Positions 10,575 to 30,041 of a DNA stretch of 64,000 nt are shown here, one piece after another. The notes beneath the pieces are model-generated. The model made no database searches. It was given only the letters and a program-made list of their open reading frames with translations, and was not told where the DNA came from. Origin of the DNA: Caenorhabditis elegans (Eukaryota; Nematoda; Chromadorea; Rhabditida; Rhabditidae); NCBI RefSeq assembly GCF_000002985.6, contig NC_003281.10, positions 5,270,001-5,334,000 on the forward strand, in the 5' to 3' direction. Both the position numbers and the translations under genes were made by a program. The number at the start of each line of letters is the position of its first letter. The stretch's first letter is position 1.

Positions 10575-11520
10575 CCAGCTTACTGTTGGCGGCGTCGACT
10601 AAAAAGAAGTTTGTGACGTCGAACATTATCTCTTTTTTTACGGATTTGAACTTTCAAAATGGAAAGCTTAACTGATGTTATCTGTACAGACAAGGTTATG
10701 AAATTTCATGAGCTTTGCGAAATGGTCACTCTAATTTCCCCTTTTTTCAATTGTACAGGAAATAAGAGAATATCGGTGAAATTTTGAAGAAAAACACAGT
10801 AATTAACATCTACAGTACCCTTTTTGTCGCTTAATGTCGGGTACGGTAGCTGAACAGTTTCGCTCGTGGTAGGACCTAAAAGCTCTTATTGTTTCTGAAA
10901 ATCAGCCAACTCTTTTGTCCATCTTGTGTTTGCACATTATGTTTCAAAATTCGAGCGAAATTCGAATACCGGTCACTCTAATTTCCCCTCTTTTCATCTG
11001 AAATTCAATATCTCCTTCAATTGCTCAATTGCCTTTTTGCACTTTTTGTTTTATTACTGACCTATTGAAGAGCCGAAAAGAAAACTATGTTTACTATATG
11101 AAGTAGTAGTAGTAGGTATTAGGAATATAATAAGAGGAAGAAGAAGGAATACTTATACAAACATTACCCCTCACTTGCTTTACATAAAGATATGTCTCAT
11201 AGGTCAAGATGTAAATTCCTTTTATTTCTGAGCTCCCCATTTTTTAGTTTTTTGGGGGTTCTCCGTTGATTGTACGAAACCTCGTAAAAATGGGGGAAAA
11301 ACTTCAAAAAAAGAGAAAAAAAATGTGAGGACTTGGCACTTTCGATGAAAATTTAATTAGATGTACAACTGACCGACCACTGGACACTCTGAATGTTTCT
11401 TCTCTTTTTTGCGATTTTTTTTTCTTTTTATACGAATTATTTTTCTGTTTTTTATTCAGGGTTTGTATAGAGTCGGCCACCGTGGTCGAATATTTTTTCC
11501 TCCAAAATTTTGTAATAAAT
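10575..11520. other. Intergenic DNA without a recognised gene
   Basis: AT-rich, no supported gene. An 18-mer direct repeat, GGTCACTCTAATTTCCCC, occurs at about 10724 and 10974. A short GTAGTAGTAG run lies near 11105. Nothing else is recognised. Confidence 0.4.
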
Positions 11521-11719
11521 ATATTATCAAAATATATAAACTGACATGTGAAACGTGGCTTATTTTTTATTTTGTTTTTTATTTAAGCTCCTCCCATTCT
11601 TGACCTTTCGTTGAAATTTTCATTTATTAGTTCATTAAAAAAATGGGAGGAGCTTGAATAAAAAACAAAATAAAAAATAAGCCACGTTTCCCATGACAGT
11701 TTATATATTTTGATAATAT
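11521..11719. repeat. Palindromic MITE-like inverted repeat
   Basis: Two arms of about 77 bp with few mismatches face each other across a spacer of about 45 bp. The left arm starts ATATTATCAAAATATATAAA and runs to GCTCCTCCCATT. The right arm is its reverse complement, ending TTTTGATAATAT at 11719. No coding capacity. This is a non-autonomous foldback element. Confidence 0.75.
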
Positions 11720-12438
11720 GACTATTGTCAATACTTTTTCTAAATTTCCATTCAAAAACTGAATTCTAAATCCGATAGATTCTCATTGTCAAGTCCTTCA
11801 AAATGAAGCACTAGAAATTTCACTTTATTCATTTTATTAAAATGACCTTCCTGTTTCCATCTTTCGAATTTCTTCTCATCAGATTTTCAAATTTCGAATT
11901 GATTATCAAGCAATCTTTGAGAAATTAGTTTCTAGTAGTGATGCACCCGTTTTTTGTTTTTCGAACATTTCAACAGTTCGTGTTTTTTAACCTGAAATTC
12001 TATATACTGAAGATCATATGTGTTTTGTAGCAGAAATAGAAATGAAACATGACATGTTAAAAGTGTGAAACAATAGCAGTCATCACTATTACACCAATGA
12101 GCATGTTTGCATATCCTGATTTTTTTCATGTTCGGAATACGTCACAGGTCATAACAACCAATTGAGAATATCTTTTTACGCCCTAGTATCTGAAACTTTT
12201 CGATCAATTTATATACCTTCTACAGAAAACAAATTCACGGAACATTTTCCTTTTTTAGAAAGGTTAGACTGGTTCCAAAGAATCCTGTCATGTTAAATTC
12301 GTCTGACGCCTAAAATAACTGAATGCTTGAACGTGTTATATCACTTTGAAAATTCAAAAAAACTTTTATATCCAATGCTCTCAGAAGTAATCACCTAAAA
12401 AAATCAAAATCCGTTATTCAATCTTCCAACTTTTAGAC
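11720..12438. other. Intergenic DNA left of the nested transposons
   Basis: AT-rich sequence with no supported gene and no repeat that I recognise. The minus-strand frame at 11932-12129 has no family or splice support. Confidence 0.3.
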
Positions 12439-12738
12439 TACAGTGCTCCACATAATGATACGGCCACCCCCAAATTTTGGTATAACTCAAAACTGGGTTG
12501 AGATAGCAAAACATAGTTTCTTGTGAAAATGTTCGCTGTACTGGCTAACTTTCAGATAAGTATTGGAAATATACCTGAATCGTTCAGAAAAAAGACAAAC
12601 CATTTTTTTCATGAAAAACCATATTAAAAAATCCACAAAATGATACGGCCACCCTTGGTTTTCGTTTTCTTTTTTCGTTTTCTTTGCAATTTTTTTTGCT
12701 AAACGTTAAGTTTCATGTTCGTTTGTGTTTTTACAGCT

Positions 12739-12834
12739 ATGGGTCGTGGAATAACTTCAACTGACTACGAAAAAGGACAAATTGTGCCAAATTATCTCAA
12801 GGCTTCTCGAATCGTCAGATTTTTCGTGATTTGA
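12739..12834 (+). pseudogene. Truncated transposase N-terminus in the left arm of element A
   Basis: A 31-codon frame beginning MGRGITSTDYEKGQI, the style of Tc-family transposase helix-turn-helix N-termini. Just downstream another frame reads as a continuing helix-turn-helix (GFSNRQIFRDLKLSRDM), so the coding sequence is frameshifted. An identical inverted copy lies at 13101-13196 on the minus strand in the right arm. Confidence 0.55.
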
Positions 12835-13100
12835 AACTTTCGAGAGATATGATCACTCGATATATAATTTTCGTCTTTTGTTAAACTGAGACTTCAAAAG
12901 AACATGTCGTACGGCCTCAACAGACACTGCCAGGTTCATCTCGCTCCTACTTTTCGAGCAAGTCACTGTTCAATTGGATGCTCGACGAACGGTTTTTTTT
13001 TTGGGTCTGACAGAAAGAAAAGGTGTGCGACCAGAAGACTTTTTTGTGCAATAAGCGGCAGGATTGGAAGCATATCGAGTGATCATATCTCTCGAAAGTT

Positions 13101-13196
13101 TCAAATCACGAAAAATCTGACGATTCGAGAAGCCTTGAGATAATTTGGCACAATTTGTCCTTTTTCGTAGTCAGTTGAAGTTATTCCACGACCCAT
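13101..13196 (-). pseudogene. Mirror copy of the truncated transposase N-terminus
   Basis: Inverted counterpart of 12739-12834, created because the 5' end of the transposase lies within the long inverted arm. It carries the same frame and the same stop. Confidence 0.55.
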
Positions 13197-13925
13197 AGCT
13201 GTAAAAACACAAACGAACATGAAACTTAACGTTTAGCAAAAAAAATTGCAAAGAAAACGAAAAAAGAAAACGAAAACCAAGGGTGGCCGTATCATTTTGT
13301 GGATTTTTTAATATGGTTTTTCATGAAAAAAATGGTTTGTCTTTTTTCTGAACGATTCAGGTATATTTCCAATACTTATCTGAAAGTTAGCCAGTACAGC
13401 GAACATTTTCACAAGAAACTATGTTTTGCTATCTCAACCCAGTTTTGAGTTATACCAAAATTTGGGGGTGGCCGTATCATTATGTGGAGCACCTCGGTAA
13501 AACGTTGCAACTTCATAGCGCACGCTTGCAGCTTCTTAGCAAACTTCTGCAACTAAATAAAAACAATTATATAAAGTTGCAAGAAACTGTTATGAAGTTG
13601 CAGAAATCTGCAGAGGTTGGCAAAACTTGGCGTGGGGCGCGCAAATGAAAAACAAATCGAAGCGCTTTCAGGTATTGCAGCTTTCTAACATGTTTCTGCA
13701 GACTCTTGCAGCTTCTTAACATTAATTTTCTTTGTCTCGATCCCTTGGCCCGTTGCTCTTCGTTCATCATCACTATCCGTTGCCCCAAATCTGCCTCGCG
13801 CGTAATAGGATAAAATTAATTGATAAATATGGCAACTACAAAAAATAAGCTGGGGTACTTTTCCTGTCATTTTTTTACATTAGAAATTCTATAGATTCCT
13901 AAACTAGAGCTATAAAACGCTCATA

Positions 13926-14177
13926 TTAGCTGAAAATTAATATGTATAATGGTTTTCTATTCATATTAACTCCAATTTTGGTTGAAATTTCATTTTCCCG
14001 GTAGATAACAAAACAAAATAAATTAACAAACATAAAAATTAACAATAACACATTCCTCTGGAAAGAGCATGACTGAACTGACTCAATGCCAACGGTATTT
14101 CCCTTTGTCGTCGCAGAATTTCCTTTGGATGTGCAAACCCATTGACACCAGAATAAGAAGAAAAACGATGTTTCCAA
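13926..14177 (-). pseudogene. Unrecognised frame within element B with a TTKGN motif
   Basis: An 83-codon frame whose middle reads ATTKGNTVGIESVQ. This resembles the TTTKGNSIEIEES segment of the open frame at 10113-10574, and the DNA is also similar there over about 35 bp. The rest is hydrophobic low-complexity sequence. It is probably a captured or decayed fragment, not a working gene. Confidence 0.2.
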
Positions 14178-15020
14178 CTTGTGTTCAACGATTCCAAACA
14201 GATTTTCGGATTATATTAATTTTAGTCAACTTCTAGTTGACCTAATCTTTCCATTCATTCCCAAAGTTTTTTATGATTATAGGGAGCTCATAGAGCGCTT
14301 TTATCTATGTGGCCTAGAAAATAAAAAACTTAGCCAACGATTTTCCTTTGATTGTCTTTCACGTCACACCAAAAACAGTTCTGTAAGATGTACACGATGT
14401 TTCCATAAGCTGGTATGTACTTGCTTACAGTGATTTTTTCAAAACTTTTTGGGCTTACAATTAGGGTTAGGCTTCAATGCCAGCAAATTTCAAATTTTCC
14501 CAGTTTTCAAAAAAGTTTGGGAGTTTTTTCGTCCGTTTTCAAAATGACTTGCATTCAACGTGATGTGGTAACAAACATCTACTGACACTACCAACGCCAT
14601 CTATAAACACTCGATCATATATGCATACACCGTTTTCCCGTTTGTGGATCGCCTTTCCCGTCAAGACGGGGAGGCGATGACGTGCGTCGTCCTCGCTCGT
14701 CTCTTCTACGATCGATAGGTGTTCCCAGTAACCGGAGCTTCCTGGGTTATCGGTAAATTTTTGGGGTCTGCCAGGGTCCTGCGAAAGCGAATCTCTGGCC
14801 TGGCGGAGGGCCAGCTAACTCTCTCCCTCAAGCCTTCGGGTGCTTCCTGGGTTATCGGTGAATTTTGGGCGGTCGTTGTTGGGTGCCGCACGTGTCCGAC
14901 CCTCACTCCGCTAGGTGTGAGGGAGCCGGGTAAGCTAAGTGTGAGGGAGCAGGGTAAAACCGCACGTTCGAACGTTGTAAGCCCAACTCTCCAGTACTCC
15001 TTCCTGAAGGAGTCCGGGAG

Positions 15021-15960
15021 GCTAGGTCTGCCTAGGGTAGGCTATGGTAGGCTAGGTCTGCCTAGGGTAGGCTAGGTCTGCCCAGGGTAGACTAGGTCTG
15101 CCTGAGGTAGGCTAGGTCTGCCTAGGGTAGGCTAGGTCTGCCTAGGGTAGACTAGGTCTGCCTAGGGTAGACTAGGTCTGCCTGAGGTAGGCTAGGTCTG
15201 CCTAGGGTAGGCTATGGTAGGCTAGGTCTGCCTAGGGTAGGCTAGGTCTGCCCAGGGTAGACTAGGTCTGCCTGAGGTAGGCTAGGTCTGCCTAGGGTAG
15301 GCTATGGTAGGCTAGGTCTGCCTAGGGTAGGCTAGGTCTGCCCAGGGTAGACTAGGTCTGCCTGAGGTAGGCTAGGTCTGCCTAGGGTAGGCTAGGTCTG
15401 CCTAGGGTAGACTAGGTCTGCCTAGGGTAGACTAGGTCTGCCTGAGGTAGGCTAGGTCTGCCTAGGGTAGGCTAGTTCTGCCTAGGGTAGACTAGGTCTG
15501 CCTAGGGTAGACTAGGTCTGCCTGAGGTAGGCTAGGTCTGCCTAGGGTAGGCTAGGTCTGCCCAGAGCGGGCTAGGTCTGCCTGGGGTAGGCTAGGTCTG
15601 CCTGGGGTAGGCTAGGTCTGCCTGGGGTAGGCTAGATCTGCCTAGGGCTAGCCTAGGGTAGGCTAGGGTAGGCTATGGTAGGCTAGGGTAGGCTAGGTCT
15701 ACCTGGGGTAGGCTTGGTTTGCCTTGGGTAGGGTAGGGCTGCCTAGGAATACCGCTGGAAGAAAATCTCTGATCTGGCGGGGAGCCCGGCTGTAGGGTCT
15801 GGGGAGGGGTAGACTAGGATCTGGGGTAAGGCTGTCCAGGGAAGGCTAGGGTCAGGAGTAGGACTGCCTAGGGTAGGCTAGGGGTAGTGCTGTCTAGGGT
15901 AGGCTAGGGGTAGTGCTGTCTAGGGTAGGCTAGGGTCTAGGGCAGGACTGCCTAGGGTTG
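15021..15960. repeat. 20-bp minisatellite in element B
   Basis: About 31 near-perfect copies of the 20-mer GCTAGGTCTGCCTAGGGTAG run from 15021 to about 15650. Degenerate units continue to about 15960. Variants (AGACTAGG, CCCAGGG, CCTGAGG, and a 10-bp GCTATGGTAG half unit at 15041, 15211 and 15301) recur in a fixed order, giving a higher-order repeat. The array is much more GC-rich than its surroundings. Confidence 0.95.
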
Positions 15961-16085
15961 GGATGTCCTAAGACTTCTTTGACTGTGACTAAATTGTTTG
16001 TTTGTTTTTTCGGGCCCTTTTTTATCCCTTTTTTTTGGAGAGGAAAACATTTGTTAAAAAATTACCCCGTGGTGGAGAGTTGAAC

Positions 16086-16269
16086 TCATCCCCTGTTGTT
16101 TTCTCCGTCAACGCCAAACAAGTGCCTCCATTCATCTTCTAAAAAATTTTCAATTAAAACAATAACTTTTTTATTTGGATAAATACTTACGGATAGCTTC
16201 CATTGATACTCTTTCCATGCGTGGTTTTGACTCTCTGTGTGGATACTTGACGCTTGAGTCTTCTTCCAT
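16086..16269 (-). CDS. Tiny two-exon frame inside element B
   Basis: Exon 16191-16269 starts with ATG and ends at a strong GTAAGTAT donor. Exon 16086-16138 follows a TTTTTTAG acceptor. Together they give 43 aa, beginning MEEDSSVKYPHRE and ending FGVDGENNRG. The stop lies within the repeated GAGTTGAACTCA segment shared with the toc-1 intron. I do not recognise the product. It may be the first exons of a captured or decayed gene. Confidence 0.3.
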
Positions 16270-16607
16270 CAGTAAAAAATAGAAAATTTGTTTGGAGAAA
16301 TACATTTATGAAAAAAGTATTAAAAATAAATTAAGCAAACAAAAAATCTTCGAATAATCCATGAAAATAGAAAAAACTATTCGAATAAAGACCTAGCCGC
16401 AAAGCAATTTTCGCGTGTTTAAATTCTGCAGGAATCTGCAGAACTTTGCAGGAGCTTTCTAGAAAACAGCGTGTGCGTCGCCAGAACCAATTTTATTGAA
16501 TCTTTGCAAAGAAGTTGCAGGGGTTTGTTAAGAAGTTAAAACATAAAAGGATGTCTGAGAAGTTGCAAGAGTGTGCTATGAAGTTGCAACGTTTTACCGA
16601 GACTGTA

Positions 16608-18182
16608 TAATTATTCAGGGAATGCGTAGGCAATTTTCATCAGGAACCATTAGCGAATTCGTGCAAAATGTGCTCACTGCGACCCGGAAGCAGGCGCATT
16701 GTGAACGGTCCTTATAATTTTCGTGATGCGCATATCGTGAATTAACTGGAACACTGCTCTTTCAAAACACAAAAACATTACTTTTTCCTATCCAATTACT
16801 CAAATCAAAATGACAATAATGACATCATAGGCTTCCTCCCTTTTCTCTCAACTCCACCCATTTCGTGTCATCACAATTTGAAGAAAAAAAGGGAAAAACC
16901 AGAAAAAAAAGGACGACGAAATGTATGTGATTCTGATGGAATGTTGTCCTAGTCTAGCAACCCACTATGTATAGAAAAGAGCACAAACTTGTTTTTTTTT
17001 GTCCTTTTGACGTCAACGTTTTCTTATCCAGAACAAGATGGAATTTAGATATTACGTTCAAAGATGACAATCGATTTTTAAAGAATGGGTTTTTAACTGG
17101 TAATATTCGTTTTTTCTAGTTTTAAATTTTAATGGAGACGGTTGTTTTTCACAAAGACATGTTTCTTAAAGTTGAAAGCATTTACGAAGTTAGCTATTTC
17201 AAAATTTGTTTCATTACTTTTCTACCACCAAAATCCCCAATTTAGATTCAAATAAACGTCTATAAAGTACAGAAATAACTGTATTCCCTCTCTGTTGATC
17301 TGTTAATTGCCATTTCCCCCCAACCACAAACTTTTTCCTCTTTCTCTCTCAAAATATATCTTTTCGTCTCTTATTCTCAATGCAATCTATGATCTGTGTA
17401 CCAGTAGTGTTCATGTATACTATTATAGGTATACAATTAAAATTTCCGTTGGCTAGTTTTGCGGACGTACTCACTATCTGATATTCATTTGGCGGCCTTT
17501 AAAAAGACAATACTTCATGTTCTTTTTGGGAATTTAGACAACTTTCCTAAATATCATTGTCAAACATTTAAAACATTTAAAAACATTTATTGAAAGACTC
17601 CAAAAAAAAAAATGTAGACTGTAATTTTTTTAAAGACACTTTTTAAATCTCAAAATTCATTATTCGACCAATTTTTGCATTATGTCTCCAGGCGAACTTA
17701 CCTGCCCTAAAAATTTTTGAAATGCCAAGAATTTTCAAATTTTTTTTTTGTAATTTGGAACTTTGCCAAACCAATGATAAAACTAGAAAATTTCTAGACA
17801 AAAATAGATGACTAATAGTTTGGAAACAATAAAATATAACTTTGGTCTGAAAATATATTAATTTCCAGTCTCATATTTTCGTGCTTTATTTTCGGTTTGA
17901 TTTTTTGTCTCAAGTTTCTTACTCTACTCAACAGTTTTTTCATAGAACACGGAGACATTCAAGTTCACAATAAAAGAGACAGCTTCGCTTTAGAAAACTT
18001 ATGTAATTTCCGAATTTAAATTGAGAAACTTTTTTTTTGCTTCTTGATTTTTTTTGTAAATTCCATTTATTTTGAAAGTCATTTATATTCAGCCACTTTT
18101 TGAAAATTTCTGAATTTCTCTCTAATGTCAATCATTAAAATTTTCAAGTCAAATTTCTGAAAATAAAAATAATTTTCAGAAA
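16608..18182. other. Upstream region of the smoothelin-like gene
   Basis: 1.6 kb of AT-rich DNA with no gene seen. It contains a perfect cAMP-response-element palindrome TGACGTCA at 17008-17015 and a GC-richer patch near 17440-17520. It is presumed promoter for the downstream CH-domain gene. TTTTCAG just before the ATG at 18183 could be a trans-splice acceptor or the end of an upstream intron. Confidence 0.4.
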
Positions 18183-27828
<9,646 letters not shown>

Positions 27829-30041
27829 TTGTATATTACTCATTTGCTGGGAGAAAGGAAACTAATCTTGCTACTGTAATCTTCCAATTTTTAAACGATT
27901 TTTAGATTTCCGCAAATCTACTTTTACGAACAAAAAGTTCCCTATTCTCCACAAATGTTGTAATAATAGACTCTAAATAATTTTGCATCAAAATTCATGC
28001 ATTTACCCATCATGCCATTTACATAAGCTTTAAATATTTCTGTTTCCCCATCCCATCCAAAAAAAAATCCCTATCGTTTCTTGTAGTCGAGTAGCTCCAC
28101 CCCTCCATCAACTGGTCATCAATTTACAGCTTTTTCAAACAATTTTTTTTCCAAGGAAATAATTCACAACACACAAATTTTGATCATATCTTTTTTCAAA
28201 TTTTTAGTCTGACGTTTTTGAAAATACCTGAAACTTTCGAAATTATCAACTCAATCTTTTTTTGTTATTTTTCTCTAAATTTAGTTTTTGTTTGTTTTTT
28301 ATAACTAATTTCAAGTTTTAATTTGAAATTTTGAAAGTTAATAAAGTGTGTGTTGTTGAAATTCGTTTACATTTCAAATATTTACTAAATTGGCAATCAA
28401 CAAACTTGCCGAAAATTCGATTGCTTATGGGTACCATTATTGAGATATGTGCTTCAACATTTATCTTGCTAACAGTTCCGTCATTTCTTGAAAATTCCGA
28501 ATCATCCTTCATCTTCTGTTAAACTAGAAAACAATGAGAAAACAAGTAAGATTTTCACCGAAGAAATCGTAAAGAACCCGGCCGAATTCTTAAGCTTCTC
28601 CGTATTAATCCTCCCATTCTTCCCCATAAACGTTCTGCTGTATTTTGTAAAAAAAAACAATATTCCTCTTTTGTTCAAAGTATTTTCATTTTTGAAATTT
28701 TATCTACCAGTAGTCGATAATTTTATGAATTGTTTTTTTTTTATATTGCACGATCTGAGAGATCACAGTAACTTTTTTGAAAAAAAAACTATTTAAAAAT
28801 CTGTGATTTTAGTTTTTAACCTAATTTTCATTGCACATTTTTGGTTCTTGTTTGTTTTATTTCTCGTGAAATCTCCCTGAATCAAACAAGTTTTTTGTAA
28901 AAACAATTCGTACAATTAGGAAATCAATTTTTTGGTCAATTTTCTCAAAAAGTCCCATAAAAATGTAAAACAAACGTCATCGAAGTTTAACAAAATTTAA
29001 AAAAACAGGTGCTTGAAAAGTGAGTTTTAAACAGGAACAACAACTATTTTGAAAAATTATGAATTCCCCCAGAGCTTATATATTAGTTCGACATTTTGAA
29101 GTTTCCCTTATAGGAATATCTCCCAAAATTCCGCCCTTTCAGGAGGTTTTATTAGAAATTTATGTTCTAAAATAAAAAAAAGGTATTATGTTCCATATTA
29201 ACACAAATAAATAAACATAATCCTCAATACGTTATGGCAGATGGGTGTTAATAGGACACACAGAGAGACAGTTCTAATTCGTTCATCCTAGGTTAATTGG
29301 TCTCGCCTCTCTCTTTCTTCCTGAACCTACAAACTCGTAATGATCACTCGTTCATTTCGAAAGGGGCCGTCCGTTTTCTATTCAAATCTTTTCGGAGGGA
29401 ACAACACACAGACCTACTTCTATTCTGTCTCCGTGTGTCAATCCAGGCAACTGTGTGTGTGCGTATTATTTTCGGGATTCAAAGGATTTTTTTTCGAGAA
29501 AACGAACACACTTTACATGTCACTTTTTATTCGGATTAATATCTAACACTGTATTGAATTGACAATATTGAAATGTTTTACATTTTAATATTCGAATCCT
29601 AATTTGGCAATTCTAATTGTCGCCACAGGCTGATTTTCCTGAAAGTCCTACACGGAAGATTCACTCAGCTTTCTGTCGAGTAGTATCTTTTTTCAATCGC
29701 ATATTTTCAATGTTCTGTCGGATATTTAGAAAATTCTGTATCGCATTTTTATTCTTTTGTCACAACTTGCCGCAACTTTCTGCCGCACATTATGAACTTC
29801 TTGTAGTATATTTCATCTTTCTGCAACTGAAAGAATTTTTTTTAATTTAAGACCCTTTGTATTTACTCCAGCAGCCGATCTATAAATGGTGTTATTAGTA
29901 GACTCAACTAATTCTTCCACTGTGTCAAATCTAATCATTATCATAACAGAAAGATGTTTTTTGAAAGCTTGTAACTTTGAAACATGACTTGTAGAATGAA
30001 CATGAAAAAAATGACTAAAATCGGTTCATTGGCAAAAAAGT
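27829..30041. other. Convergent intergenic region
   Basis: 2.2 kb between the convergent smoothelin-like and TTBK-like genes, AT-rich with long T and A runs. Candidate AATAAA signals occur near 28339 and 29208. No supported coding exon or RNA gene is seen; open frames at 28488-28796 and 29617-29850 look like low-complexity noise. Confidence 0.4.

Larger units (their letters stand above)
13493..16601. mobile_element. 3.1-kb inverted-terminal-repeat element (element B) inserted in element A
   Basis: The left end CTCGGTAAAACGTTGCAACT and the right end, its reverse complement at 16582-16601, define terminal inverted repeats. They match perfectly for about 27 bp and imperfectly for longer. AC flanks both sides (13491-13492 and 16602-16603), a possible 2-bp target duplication. 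Removing B plus one AC restores the exact mirror terminus of element A. Inside are GTTGCAACTTC-like subterminal repeats, a minisatellite, a small spliced frame and a TTKGN-bearing frame. No transposase is recognised, so it is probably non-autonomous. Confidence 0.75.
12441..16605. mobile_element. Tc1/mariner-type foldback element (element A) split by element B
   Basis: The left arm 12441-12863 and right arm (13072-13492 plus the final TG at 16604-16605) are inverted copies of 423 bp each, around a 208-bp centre. The termini read CAGTGCTCCAC, and the element is flanked by TA on both sides (12439-12440 and 16606-16607), the target duplication of Tc1/mariner elements. The right terminus is interrupted between 13492 and 16602 by element B. 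Both arms carry the start of a transposase-like frame. The element cannot encode a full transposase. Confidence 0.85.

Noticed and set aside
12904..13143. 79-codon plus-strand frame in the centre of element A
   Set aside because: It runs from the unique centre into the inverted arm, so it is a by-product of the foldback.
15021..15660. CRISPR-like array
   Set aside because: Units are contiguous with no spacers, and this is a eukaryotic genome.
15021..15960. TAGGC-containing array as interstitial telomere repeat
   Set aside because: The unit is a 20-mer without consecutive TTAGGC hexamers, so it is a minisatellite unrelated to nematode telomere sequence.
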